A stretch of 64,000 nt of DNA from CAWBRT01 sp963832365. Its GTDB lineage: Bacteria > Acidobacteriota > Terriglobia > Terriglobales > Acidobacteriaceae. The notes under the pieces are model-generated. The model saw only the letters and a list, made by a program, of their open reading frames with translations, was not told where the DNA came from and made no database searches. Where the stretch lies: contig CAWHUL010000020.1 in the NCBI GenBank assembly GCA_963832365.1, positions 1-64,000 on the forward strand. The letters run 5' to 3'. Each line of letters starts with the position of its first letter. The first letter of the stretch is position 1. The translations under genes were made by a program, and so were the position numbers. Shown here in pieces: positions 28,335-37,443 of the stretch.

Positions 28335-29639
28335 TTAGTGGTTGAACCCAGGAAGGTCCACCCGCTTTGCAATGTGATCCTTAATCCAGTGGCTGTCCCA
28401 CCATTCTTTCGGGTCAATCTGGATGCCATCGAGCTGCATGCTGAAGTGAATGTGATCACCGGCGGCCATGCCGGTCATACCGCTCGTGCCCATCACTTGC
28501 CCGCGCTTCACCATATCGCCTTCGTGTACAGCGATTTGGCTGAGGTGGCCGTAGATGGTCTGGAGCCCGTAGCCATGGTCCACCACGATGCAGTTGCCGT
28601 AGATGCCGAGTGGAGCCGCATACACCACCCGGCCATCATTGGAGGCCTCCACGCCTACATGTTGCGTGACAGCGAGATCGTAGCCGAGGTGCACCTGCTG
28701 ATCGATCTTCTTTCCTTGGAAGATGTAGTTCCGCACGTCGGCGAAGTTGGATTCCGCTTTGGAGCGGGACTGCCGTGAGAAGGGCTGCGACCACAGAAAT
28801 CGACCTTCGGTTTTGAGGCGCAGATCGAACAATACCTTGTTATTGGCATGCCGCATTTCGTTATTGATCTTCACGAAACGTGCCACCGGATCGCCCGCAC
28901 CATTGGGATCCAATTCGCTGGTGACCTTTTGCATGAAGTTGTCGCTCACCTGAAGATCGTGAACTGTGTACTTCGGCTGTTCCTTCTTTGGAAATTGGTA
29001 AACCATTGGACCGGTGACCTGGTTACCTGTGCCGTTGGACGCATAGACCAGCGGTGCGGTCCCGGGCTGCATATTCCATGCAAAGGCGAAGAGGGAAAAG
29101 TAGCCTGGCTTACCGTCAGGCATAGGCCAGCCGCGGAACGTCTGATCGCCGACACGGACTCCCGCTTCAGTCCAATTACCCGAAAGATTGAATGTGGCCA
29201 GCTCAGCCATGCCCAAATACAGATAATGCTGATCCGAGTCGACACTGATGGCTGGCGGCTGAGTCACCACCATCACCTCGTGTTGCAGGCGTGTCGTTTT
29301 TCTAAGAAGATCGTTGGACGTTGCTTCGACAATTAGTTGCGCCTTCCCGTCCTTGAGCTGCGGGGCGGCACTAGTGCCGGCGGTGAAATTCCATGTGCCG
29401 TCGAGGCGCACCGGTTGCGCGGTCTCGCCAACCCGATACCGAACGCCGTTCTGCTCGACAAACGCCGCGAGATTACGGATGCCATGAGAATCACGTACGG
29501 AGACGGTAATGGGAGTAGCTTGGCCGAGACTGGTAACTGGAGATATCAAGCTCACAACGGGCGCCGCTGATAGCGCCAATAGGAGCGCAATCGGCAACAA
29601 GACGAGGAGGGGAACGCCAATAGCAAAACTTTTGCGCAC
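28335..29639 (-). CDS. M23-family metallopeptidase (LytM-like)
   Basis: A 434-residue exported protein. An N-terminal hydrophobic segment ('FAIGVPLLVLLPIALLLALS') anchors it or serves as signal peptide. The middle looks like beta-rich accessory domains. The C-terminal 130 residues form a LytM domain: 'QQVHLGYDLAVTQ' supplies the first zinc ligands, 'YGHLSQIAVHEGDMVKRGQ' the loop of the fold, and 'GDHIHFSMQLDG' the H-x-H pair. All zinc ligands and the catalytic His are present, so it should cleave peptidoglycan cross-bridges. The start is GTG with a weak ribosome binding site. Acts in the periplasm. Confidence 0.88.
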   Translation of the reverse strand: MRKSFAIGVPLLVLLPIALLLALSAAPVVSLISPVTSLGQATPITVSVRDSHGIRNLAAFVEQNGVRYRVGETAQPVRLDGTWNFTAGTSAAPQLKDGKAQLIVEATSNDLLRKTTRLQHEVMVVTQPPAISVDSDQHYLYLGMAELATFNLSGNWTEAGVRVGDQTFRGWPMPDGKPGYFSLFAFAWNMQPGTAPLVYASNGTGNQVTGPMVYQFPKKEQPKYTVHDLQVSDNFMQKVTSELDPNGAGDPVARFVKINNEMRHANNKVLFDLRLKTEGRFLWSQPFSRQSRSKAESNFADVRNYIFQGKKIDQQVHLGYDLAVTQHVGVEASNDGRVVYAAPLGIYGNCIVVDHGYGLQTIYGHLSQIAVHEGDMVKRGQVMGTSGMTGMAAGDHIHFSMQLDGIQIDPKEWWDSHWIKDHIAKRVDLPGFNH

Positions 29640-29923
29640 ACGTCATGATGGCTCCAGTAGACCAGTTCGCAGATCAGTGATTGAACCCAATTCCCAGGCT
29701 ACTTTATCTGCTAGCTTCTCTCACAAATCACTTAGTTCTCAATTTTTGAGCAGTCGTCAGTTCGCTTTGCCGCGTCGAACGTGGCAACGCTGTGAAAAAC
29801 GGGCCAGCAGCGGTTTTCGCAGCAAATAAGGTTTGCAGCGTCTCCCCACCTTCTCCGGCCGACTTCCATGCGGCCAATCCCCACATCAACGAAATCGATT
29901 GTTGTTCAGCAGCCTGCCGTCGA
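29640..29923. other. Intergenic stretch between M23 peptidase and tex
   Basis: Both neighbours are on the minus strand, so the promoter of the M23 gene should lie here. I do not see a clear terminator for tex. Confidence 0.4.
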
Positions 29924-32179
29924 CTATCGCACCTTCCACTTCGAAGACAGCAGCGTAAGTTTGTCGGCCAGTGAGGGCGGCGCAGGCAAGGATTCCTTCT
30001 GTCGCGCCTTTGACGGTTGAGCCTGAAGAGCTTTCATTGATAGTGCGATACGCTTGGTTCTTGCATCTGCGCTCAGCACCTTTACATTTACGATCTGACC
30101 AGCCTTCACGGCATCCGAAGGGTCCTTCACGTAGCGATTGGAAAGCTCGCTGATGTGAACTAGACCGTCCTGGTGAACTCCGATGTCGACGAACGCGCCG
30201 AATTTCGTCACGTTGGTAACCACGCCCTCCAGCACCATGCCCGGTTGCACATCGGAGATTTCGCGAACCTGCTCGTTGAAACTCGGTGCGACAAATTTAT
30301 CGCGCGGGTCGCGGCCTGGTTTTCGGAGTTCCTCGATAATATCGTTCAGTGTGTAAGTTCCCACCGAGAACTGGCCGCGATCAAGCCTTTCGAGAAGCTG
30401 CGGGCTCCTGGTCAACTCTTCAAGGGGAAGATTCAACGATTGAGCAATCTGCTCGACAATATGGTAGGACTCAGGATGAACGGCAGTTCCGTCAAGGGGG
30501 TTGTCGGCGTTGCGGATGCGCAAGAACCCGGCGGCCTGTTCGAACGTCTTGGGACCGACGCCTGGCACATCCTTAAGTTGAACACGGGACTGGAAACACC
30601 CCTTTTCATCACGGTATTTTACGATATTGATGGCGGTGCGTTCGTGTATGCCGGCGACATAACGCAGCAGTGTCCACGATGATGTGTTGAGATCGACGCC
30701 GACGCCGTTCACGCAGCTTTCGATCGTGCTTTCCAACGATTGCTGAAGGCGGCGCTGATCGACGTCGTGCTGATATTGGCCCACACCGATCGACTTGGGA
30801 TCGACCTTGACCAGTTCGGAGAGTGGATCTTGCAGTCGGCGGGCGATCGAGATGGCGCCACGCACCGTCAAATCGAGGTTCGGGAACTCCTGTCGCGCGA
30901 CGTCCGATGCCGAGTAAACGCTTGCGCCGGACTCGCTCACGGTTACCGGGAAAATGTCGGCCAGCTGTTTTTCCCGGAGGAAATTCCGCACGAAGGCGTC
31001 GGTTTCGCGTGAAGCGGTGCCGTTGCCGATTGCGATGGCGCGGACATTATGTTGGCGCAGCAGAGATTCCAACGTCTTTGCCGCCGCCTCGGCTTCGGCG
31101 GCGGAACGATGCAGGTAAATGACGTTGTGCGCGAGGAATTTGCCCGTCTCATCGACTACGGCGAGTTTGCATCCTGTTCGCAGACCGGGGTCGATGCCCA
31201 GCACGGAAATCGGCCCCGCGGGCGGCGCCAGCAGCAGGTGGTGCAGGTTCTCGCGAAAGACGTTGATCGCTTCGGTATCGGAGCGCTGCTTGAGTTCCAA
31301 ACGAATTTCGCCCTGGATGGAAGTGTTCAGCAACCGCAGCCACGAGTCTTCTATTGCGAGTTCGAGTTGAGGTGTCCAATCTCCCGGCTGTCGCAAGACG
31401 CGCGAACGCAGGAACGAAATCGCGCGCAGCGGTTCCAGTTCGATCAAAAAGAAGAGGACCTTTTCGCTTTCGCCGCGACGGATCGCGAGCATCCGGTGGG
31501 ACGGAATCGTCTTCACCGGCTCGCGGTAGTCGTAATACATCTTGAACTTATCCTGCTCGTCGATCGCGTCCATTGCCTTGCGGCTGACTACCGCTCCTTC
31601 TTCAAACATCAGTTGGCGCAGGCCTTTCCGCAGGTCGGCGTCCTCACTGATCATCTCCGCGACGATGTGCCGCGCGCCTTCCAGAGCCTCTTCGGCGCTG
31701 GCGACGCCTTTTTCCGAATTGACGAAGTGATCTGCGAGCAATTCAAGCCGTTCGTCCGCAGGCTGCTGTACCCAGAGATAAAGGGCCAGTGGCTCCAACC
31801 CCCTTTCACGCGCGATGATCGCTTTTGTGCGCCGCTTGGGCCGATAGGGCAGGTAGAGATCTTCCAGTTCGCTCTTGTCGAACGTGCCTTCGATTCGCGC
31901 TTTCAACTCCTCGGTGAGCTTTCCCTGCTCCGTGATGGAGGCAATGATCGTCTCGCGGCGCGCGACCAGATCGCGAAAGTAGGCGAGTCTTTCCTCGATG
32001 TCGCGAATCTGGACCTCGTCCAGGTTGCCTGTCGTCTCCTTGCGATAGCGAGCGATGAATGGGACGGTTCCGCCCTCGTCGAGCAGTTCTATGACGGCAA
32101 CGAGGCCGCGCCTTGGGACATTGAGAGTCTGCGCAAGTTGGAGCAGCAACTCGGGAGAAAGGGATTGTCTGTCAGCCAT
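29924..32179 (-). CDS. tex: Tex family RNA-binding transcription accessory protein
   Basis: A 751-residue protein with the full Tex layout. The N-terminal helical domain has 'GGTVPFIARYRKETTG', highly characteristic of the family, then 'LPYRPKRRTKAIIARERGLEPLA'-like sequence, the YqgF-type RNase H fold with 'ISVLGIDPGLRTGCKLAVVD' at about residue 330, a helix-hairpin-helix ('GVGPKTFEQAAGFL') near 550, and a C-terminal S1 domain with 'VTKFGAFVDIGVHQDGLVHI'. Tex binds nucleic acid and is involved in transcription and RNA surveillance. It is transcribed alone, away from the RRM gene to its right. Confidence 0.96.
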   Translation of the reverse strand: MADRQSLSPELLLQLAQTLNVPRRGLVAVIELLDEGGTVPFIARYRKETTGNLDEVQIRDIEERLAYFRDLVARRETIIASITEQGKLTEELKARIEGTFDKSELEDLYLPYRPKRRTKAIIARERGLEPLALYLWVQQPADERLELLADHFVNSEKGVASAEEALEGARHIVAEMISEDADLRKGLRQLMFEEGAVVSRKAMDAIDEQDKFKMYYDYREPVKTIPSHRMLAIRRGESEKVLFFLIELEPLRAISFLRSRVLRQPGDWTPQLELAIEDSWLRLLNTSIQGEIRLELKQRSDTEAINVFRENLHHLLLAPPAGPISVLGIDPGLRTGCKLAVVDETGKFLAHNVIYLHRSAAEAEAAAKTLESLLRQHNVRAIAIGNGTASRETDAFVRNFLREKQLADIFPVTVSESGASVYSASDVARQEFPNLDLTVRGAISIARRLQDPLSELVKVDPKSIGVGQYQHDVDQRRLQQSLESTIESCVNGVGVDLNTSSWTLLRYVAGIHERTAINIVKYRDEKGCFQSRVQLKDVPGVGPKTFEQAAGFLRIRNADNPLDGTAVHPESYHIVEQIAQSLNLPLEELTRSPQLLERLDRGQFSVGTYTLNDIIEELRKPGRDPRDKFVAPSFNEQVREISDVQPGMVLEGVVTNVTKFGAFVDIGVHQDGLVHISELSNRYVKDPSDAVKAGQIVNVKVLSADARTKRIALSMKALQAQPSKARQKESLPAPPSLADKLTLLSSKWKVR

Positions 32180-32451
32180 AGATGATCTTGTCCCATATTA
32201 AAACGAAGATCGGGCGGATGTCTGTTTGAAGAATCAATCGGAATGGTACGGAGGCTGGGAACAGCATGTACATTCCGGCACAGCGTTGGGCAAGCGAAGA
32301 ATGAGCGGCAGGTTGGCCGCAAAGCTGTTAGGCTTGAGATGCGTTTGAATGTCCCTTTTCCCGACCCGCCTTTGGCATCGGCGATTTTTACACCCTGCCT
32401 CACTCGTCCGAGAAACACTGACAATTAGATAGCCCAATTATGGAGCCGACC

Positions 32452-32754
32452 ATGAAAAACATTTACGTCGGGAACCTAGACCCCCGCTGCACGGAAGCTG
32501 AATTGCGAACACAATTCGAGGTATACGGGAAGGTCGATAAAGCTGAGATCATGCGAGATCGAGACAGTGGACAGCCACGCGGCTTCGCTTTCGTTGAAAT
32601 GACCGTTGACGCGGAAGGTGAAAAAGCTATTGCTGGACTGAACGGCAGCCTCATGGAGGGAGTCCCCCTTACAGTGAATGAGGCGCGTCCAAAGCGCGAG
32701 CGTGCCTCCTCTAATGGAGGTCGTGGTCGAAGCGGCGGCGGTGGTCGCTACTGA
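32452..32754 (+). CDS. RNA recognition motif (RRM) protein
   Basis: A 100-residue glycine-rich RNA-binding protein. RNP2 is 'IYVGNL' at residues 3-8 and RNP1 is 'RGFAFVEM' near residue 45, both with the aromatic positions that stack on RNA. A short Arg/Gly tail ('GGRGRSGGGGRY') follows the single domain, as in bacterial cold-inducible Rbp proteins. I prefer ATG 32452, which has GGAG six bases upstream, over ATG 32440, which has none. It opens a run of small genes that continues to 33312. Confidence 0.9.
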   Translation: MKNIYVGNLDPRCTEAELRTQFEVYGKVDKAEIMRDRDSGQPRGFAFVEMTVDAEGEKAIAGLNGSLMEGVPLTVNEARPKRERASSNGGRGRSGGGGRY

Positions 32755-32826
32755 CGGTCGCCCGGTCACCGTGAAATTGGCGATTGTGACCTAAATCAGA
32801 GGCTTCCGGCAAGGAAGGTGTTAGAT

Positions 32827-33066
32827 ATGCGTTCAGAGATTATTTTGGCGTCGTTACTTACGAAAAATCGCTTTGCGTTATGCCACCAAGTGTTCAACAT
32901 CGTTCGCAAGCTTCACAAGCCCGGCAATCGTGTTCAGGATACTGCAACTGATGCACTCCAGCGGCTAGCAGGTGTGGAGCAACAAAGCGGTTCAATTGCG
33001 CCAGAAAATACAAACGACTCGGTGGCAATCGAAGTTGGGCTGGAACAGTCCGCGATTGCGTCTTAG
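32827..33066 (+). CDS. Small conserved protein resembling RNA polymerase omega
   Basis: A 79-residue protein starting 'MRSEIILASLLTKNRFALC', then 'KLHKPGNRVQDTATDALQRL'. The N-R-F-x-L-x stretch followed by a basic helix recalls the omega-subunit (RpoZ) core and small Acidobacteriota proteins of similar sequence. AAGGAAGG lies about eight bases before the ATG. I have not been able to check the similarity, and the conserved omega signature is not complete, so the functional label is tentative. It lies 70 bases after the RRM gene. Confidence 0.55.
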   Translation: MRSEIILASLLTKNRFALCHQVFNIVRKLHKPGNRVQDTATDALQRLAGVEQQSGSIAPENTNDSVAIEVGLEQSAIAS

Positions 33067-33135
33067 GCAACGACATTGTCAGCAGGCCAATGGAGAGGCC
33101 GTTAACCCAGCCCTTTTTACTTAGGAGAAAAGAAG

Positions 33136-33312
33136 ATGGACATTACAATAGCAGAAAGTTCAGCACCGAATGCGACACCTGAGAATAACCCGAAACAGCA
33201 CCGTTCTCCGGTGCGCTCCGCTAATAAATATGCCGATGCCAGAAACGCCAAAAAGAAAAAAAGACGTTCCCAACACCGAGCCATGATTCGACGGTCGCAT
33301 GCCAATGGCTAA
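33136..33312 (+). CDS. Small basic protein, 58 residues
   Basis: Starts at ATG 33136 with TAGGAG and a purine-rich spacer upstream and stops at 33310-33312. The first half is neutral; the second half is strongly basic ('NAKKKKRRSQHRAMIRRSH'). Such a tail suggests RNA or DNA binding, as do the neighbours, an RRM protein and an omega-like protein. I know of no family. A hairpin with a T run directly follows, consistent with this being the last gene of the small operon. The good ribosome binding site and terminator are the main evidence for it being real. Confidence 0.6.
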   Translation: MDITIAESSAPNATPENNPKQHRSPVRSANKYADARNAKKKKRRSQHRAMIRRSHANG

Positions 33313-33328
33313 ATGGTGAGCTAATTTA

Positions 33329-33365
33329 GGGTAGTCGTGCAGGTAAGCGGCGACTACGCCTTTTT
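33329..33365 (+). terminator. Rho-independent terminator
   Basis: GTAGTCG (33331-33337) pairs with CGACTAC (33351-33357), followed after GCC by TTTTT (33361-33365). It lies 18 bases after the stop of the small basic protein. Confidence 0.75.
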
Positions 33366-33640
33366 GGTTTTTGGATTCCAGGGAAATGAGCCTTTCCAAC
33401 TGAAGACTTTTCCATTTATTTCCTAAGCAATACTTCCGCACTACACGGCAGATTATTATTTCTACTCCGCAGCAAATTACTGGATGCAATTAACGGGAGC
33501 GCGATTGAGGGCATGCACATTCCAGGCAGATGGTCACAAGCGCCGTTGTTAACGGGTTTAGGCAGGCCGGGGGGATGGAAAAGCAGCAGACATAGAATTG
33601 TTCTGATGCCGGAATGGCGGCGCGTGTCCCCGCTTTGGAG

Positions 33641-33841
33641 CTACCTCTTGCACTTGTGAGAAATTTCCCGGTACTCAAGGGTGCCATCATCAGTCAGGCG
33701 TGCTTCACATGGCGGAGCGTAGATGACATTGCCGTACTGATCAGTCTTGCGCTCCTGCTTCTTCCAATAGACAAGTTGGCGGCAAAATTTGCAGTACTTC
33801 TGGCGTGCGTCAGGCACTCGTATCCAATCAGAACTGTTCAT
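33641..33841 (-). CDS. Small putative zinc-binding protein, 66 residues
   Basis: The product has a Cys-x-x-Cys near residue 17 ('KYCKFCRQLVYW'), a third Cys in 'YAPPCEARL' and a fourth near the end ('EISHKCKR'), a spacing that could form one zinc site. The middle 'KTDQYGNVIY' and 'DDGTLEYREI' look like beta strands, so the overall picture is a small treble-clef or ribbon. I do not know the family. The ribosome binding site is weak. The composition is much more protein-like than the opposite frame, which supports the call. Confidence 0.5.
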   Translation of the reverse strand: MNSSDWIRVPDARQKYCKFCRQLVYWKKQERKTDQYGNVIYAPPCEARLTDDGTLEYREISHKCKR

Positions 33842-33989
33842 CGTTATCGGTCGTTCTCAGGCTTGGGAAATGCTCATCTGAGAACATATCCCATCCGCCG
33901 GAATCGAGCGCAAGTAAGGCAAGCTCGGGGGATGAGAAGGAGGCCCTCAAGAAACAGAATTTTGTATCGGGCAGCAGTTCAGGGTGTCA

Positions 33990-34024
33990 CAAAAACGGCG
34001 AGCGCTCTCTTCTGCGAGAGCGCT
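33990..34024 (-). terminator. Rho-independent terminator of the DRE-TIM synthase gene
   Basis: AGCGCTCTC (34001-34009) and GAGAGCGCT (34016-34024) pair perfectly with a six-base loop. On the minus strand the hairpin is followed by CGCCGTTTTTG, so it ends transcription coming from 34083. Confidence 0.75.
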
Positions 34025-34082
34025 TGCAACCGGAACCACAGTAACCGCCGTCCCATCCAACCGACCAGCGAAAAGGGCCTCG

Positions 34083-35267
34083 CTACTTAACTCGCTCTAC
34101 TAGCTGCTGGAATTCTTCCAGCGTGACGATTCCTTTATTCTGCACTCCGCGTTTCTTTACCTCGGCCAGCAGTTCATCTAGTTTTTCCGCTGCGACACTG
34201 GTGTTGATCTGGCCCAAGGCATACTCGATCGATTTTTTCCCGCTTTTCTTGCTCAGAAAAACACTCCGCTGTCTTCCCACAATTTCCGGCGCGTAGCCTT
34301 CCACCGCGGGCGGGTATACCATGACCTGCGCAACCACCGAACCCGTTTCTTTCGCAAACACAGTTTCTCCCACAACAGACTTCAGCGGAGAAACCGGGAC
34401 CCGGGTGACCTTCTCCACCAGTTGGCTCAGTGGATAGAGCTTGTCCAATTTGACATTGGTTTTCACTCCGTAGAGGCCCTTCAATGAAATTGCCATCTCG
34501 GCAATGTCGGCGTTACCGCTCTTTTCACCCAATCCGTTCACCGTGACGTGTACCGTTTCGGCGCCCGCTTTCAATCCGGCAAGACTGCAAGCCGAGGCCA
34601 ATCCAAAATCATTGTGGCAATGTACCATGACCGGTGCTTTGATCCAGCTCTTTACCTGTGAAGTCAGGTAATACATTGCTTCGGGCGTGGTCACGCCCAA
34701 CGTATCAACGAGTACGATCTCGTCAGCACCGCATTCGTTTACTGCGCAATCATAAGCCTGCTTCAAGAACCTAAGCTCAGCGCGGGATGCATCGACGGCA
34801 AAGAAGGCGGTATAGAGTCCCTGTTCTTTGGCGAACTTAATGCTGCTCCGAATGCGCGAGAGCACTGTAGGTTCATCAAGTGCCCACGCCCGCATCTTCG
34901 CCGGGCTCACCGAAATCTCACACATCACGTACCTGACGCCAGTGTCAAGGCATATCTTTACATCGTTGATATTGCAACGCGAGAATCCCCAGACTTCCGC
35001 ACTCTTAATCTGTTTAGCGATCTCTGTCACCGCCAGCTTGTCTTCCTCTGTGCTGGCTGGAAATCCTGCCTCAATGCGATCCACTCCCGCATCCGCCAGC
35101 GCGTAGGCGATTTGCAGCTTGTCTTCACGATTCATGCTGACGCCGATCGACTGTTCACCGTCGCGCAGGGTCGTGTCATAGATTTTCACCCGCGCCGGAA
35201 GGGCGCCGAGATGCTGCTTTACCTCTGGAATCTCGTTGTAAGGGCTCAACCACCACTGATCAGCCAT
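34083..35267 (-). CDS. Isopropylmalate/homocitrate synthase-like DRE-TIM metallolyase
   Basis: A 394-residue Claisen-condensation enzyme of the HMGL-like family. 'VKIYDTTLRDGEQSIGVSM' holds the D-R-E metal and catalytic motif; 'MVHCHNDFGLASACSLAGLK' supplies the metal-binding H-x-H and the second signature; 'VNGLGEKSGNADIAEMAISL' is the third. It lacks the regulatory LeuA dimer domain of full-length isopropylmalate synthases, matching the short homocitrate synthase-like group. It joins an acyl-CoA to a 2-oxo acid; which pair is not visible here. AAAGGAGAG precedes the ATG. Malonyl-CoA decarboxylase, which makes acetyl-CoA, lies upstream on the same strand. Confidence 0.88.
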   Translation of the reverse strand: MADQWWLSPYNEIPEVKQHLGALPARVKIYDTTLRDGEQSIGVSMNREDKLQIAYALADAGVDRIEAGFPASTEEDKLAVTEIAKQIKSAEVWGFSRCNINDVKICLDTGVRYVMCEISVSPAKMRAWALDEPTVLSRIRSSIKFAKEQGLYTAFFAVDASRAELRFLKQAYDCAVNECGADEIVLVDTLGVTTPEAMYYLTSQVKSWIKAPVMVHCHNDFGLASACSLAGLKAGAETVHVTVNGLGEKSGNADIAEMAISLKGLYGVKTNVKLDKLYPLSQLVEKVTRVPVSPLKSVVGETVFAKETGSVVAQVMVYPPAVEGYAPEIVGRQRSVFLSKKSGKKSIEYALGQINTSVAAEKLDELLAEVKKRGVQNKGIVTLEEFQQLVERVK

Positions 35268-35506
35268 ATCTCTCCTTTAACATAACGTCAGGTACAGTGA
35301 ATGCTGTACCCTCCGGACTAACCTACCCTATCATGCCCCTCACGAAGGAACGCGCAATCCACGCGACACCGTGGGCTATCCTTTTTGCAAAAGCCGTTCA
35401 GTCTGGGCACGCTTGCGCGCAAAGTGCGAGATGCACTCGGACGGACGGAAACAGTGCAATCGCAGGCGACGTTGCTCGGTGATGGTTCTCACCGAGGAGC
35501 ATGGCA

Positions 35507-36955
35507 TTACTCTCCGGATTTGCGTTCTGAATTGGCGCGCGCCTTGGCGGACTTAGGCTCCGCCCATAGCCCAGTTATGGTCCTATACTCTGGAAGCAAC
35601 TGCTTGGAGACGTGGATTATTCCTTCACAGACGAAGCGTTCGTGATTCTCTTCGAATTCCTCTGGCACATACCGGTAGTTTGCCATGAGCCCGAAAGAGT
35701 CGCTGAGACCGTAGGACCGCGCATTGCCGAAGCCATTAACGCGCTCCAGGCGAGCACCGTTCGAAAGATGAAACCTGGCGACCGGGTCAACCAAGTGGCC
35801 CTGGACTCGCGCTTGGGTGAGATAGGCCAGTGCCAAGCGGTGAAGGGGCTTGGAAAGTGCGTCGCGGTGCGAGAGCGGGTTTTCCAGCAAGTGGAATAGA
35901 GCGTCGACCGGGTCAGGATCTTTCGCCTCCTGCACCAGCTTGGTCGCATATTCACCTAGCAGGCGGGAAAGCCGCTCGCGGGTGAATCCCTCGGCGTTGT
36001 TATTGTCACGCAGCACACTTGCGAAACGCGGCAGCGGCGAAAGCGTGCTGTAAAGTTTCAGTCCTGGCAATTCGTTTCCCAGTTCCACAACCACCTGCTT
36101 GATCAGGAAGTTGCCGAACGAGATGCCGCGCAGGCCATCCATGCAATTGCTAATGGAATAAAAGACGGCAGCGTCCGCCTCTTCTGGAGCGAGCACCGGC
36201 GTGTTCAGATCCAACAGTGGCTCGAGCTCGCCGACCAGACCTTTGGTAAGTGCGATTTCGACGAAGATAATCGGCTCGTTCGCAAGTGCCGGATGGAAGA
36301 AGGCAAAGCAGCGCCGGTCCGGTGCCAAACGTCGCCGCAGATCCGGCCACCCATTGATCTCGTGTACGGATTCATAATGGATCAGCTTCTCAAGGATCAG
36401 GGCAGACGTGTGCCAGCCGATGCGCTCCAGCCGAAGAAAGCCCCGGTTGAACCACAAGCCAAACAGATACTTGAGATCGGCATCCAGTGGGCCAAGCTCC
36501 GGGTGTTTCCTTAATAGCTTTCCGATGCGCTCGCGCATGGCGACCAGGGTCTCCATCCCATGTGGCGCGGTGTTCATCCGTAGGAAAAGTTTTTGCCGGG
36601 GCGATACCATGGCGGCGGCGAGCGCCTGATAGGTGGCGGCGCTTGGCGACCGCTGATAATCTCCCGCAAGACCGCGAAGCACAGTCTCATTCGTCCCAAA
36701 TTCCCGGCAGAGTATTTCGAAGAATCCCCGTCTTTGCTTGTCGTTCAGTGAGTCATAGGTGCCGATTAACTCATGCGCCAGCACGGTTTGCGATGCCTCG
36801 CCGCGCTCGGAAAGTAGCTGCGTGCACAAGGCGCGGATATCCTTGTTCCGCGACTGCCGCAACCTGAGCAACATGCGGCGGAAGAATTTGGGGGTCTCTT
36901 TAGGCGCACTGTCGGAACTGACGTTGATACTGGAACCGGGTTCGATTGCCAACAC
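35507..36955 (-). CDS. Malonyl-CoA decarboxylase
   Basis: A 482-residue protein with the helical N-terminal oligomerisation domain and the GNAT-like catalytic domain of malonyl-CoA decarboxylase. Recognisable segments include 'FFEILCREFG', 'LKYLFGLWFNRGFL' with 'WHTSALILEKLIHYE', 'PDRRCFAFFHPALANEPIIF' and 'FLIKQVVVELGNELPGL'; the catalytic Ser-His pair would be in the later 'FYSISNC' and 'FHLSNGA' parts. It converts malonyl-CoA to acetyl-CoA and CO2. The start is GTG 36955 with GGAGG just upstream. It lies 240 bases before the DRE-TIM synthase gene on the same strand. Confidence 0.92.
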   Translation of the reverse strand: MLAIEPGSSINVSSDSAPKETPKFFRRMLLRLRQSRNKDIRALCTQLLSERGEASQTVLAHELIGTYDSLNDKQRRGFFEILCREFGTNETVLRGLAGDYQRSPSAATYQALAAAMVSPRQKLFLRMNTAPHGMETLVAMRERIGKLLRKHPELGPLDADLKYLFGLWFNRGFLRLERIGWHTSALILEKLIHYESVHEINGWPDLRRRLAPDRRCFAFFHPALANEPIIFVEIALTKGLVGELEPLLDLNTPVLAPEEADAAVFYSISNCMDGLRGISFGNFLIKQVVVELGNELPGLKLYSTLSPLPRFASVLRDNNNAEGFTRERLSRLLGEYATKLVQEAKDPDPVDALFHLLENPLSHRDALSKPLHRLALAYLTQARVQGHLVDPVARFHLSNGARLERVNGFGNARSYGLSDSFGLMANYRYVPEEFEENHERFVCEGIIHVSKQLLPEYRTITGLWAEPKSAKARANSERKSGE

Positions 36956-37443
36956 TGGCCTCCATCACCTTATCAATGCCGCGGGAAACCATGCAGGCTC
37001 CGAGCAATTCATCGCTGTCATCATTATCCGAATTTGATTCGCTCCTATTTCAAACGATTATCCCCGGATTTGCACGCCTTCTTTTTCCGCATTAATTTGC
37101 GTCTTGACGAGGCCCGGCTGCAATTCACGGTCGATCCACACCGGGAAAAGAACGGTCAAACGGCATATGAAGATGCTAAGCCGGGCTCGCGGTCACCAAA
37201 ACATCTCAATCCAACGCCCCGTTTGTACCTAATCGGTGACACTTTCGTCGTGATGCATTGGCGATGGCTCGCCCTAAAAGGAAAAGCCACGTTGGAAGGG
37301 TACGTGCTTAGAGCATCAACGGAGATGGGCTGAACTTGTCCTTTTGAGAAGACGGTGAGAAATAGATCACCGGCCAAAGCGAAGCGGCCCGCTTGCTCGA
37401 CGAGAGTGTGCGTTGGTTCCGGCAGATTGCCGCCAGGGCGGAG
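36956..37443. other. Divergent intergenic region
   Basis: Lies between the minus-strand malonyl-CoA decarboxylase and the plus-strand TonB-like gene, so it should carry both promoters. An open frame at 37034-37333 shows no family resemblance and I do not call it. Confidence 0.4.

Noticed and set aside
31049..32185. A 378-codon plus-strand open frame
   Set aside because: It is antisense to tex, which carries all expected domains.
37034..37333. A 99-codon frame in the divergent promoter region
   Set aside because: No ribosome binding site or recognisable motif, and it would cover the promoters of both neighbours.
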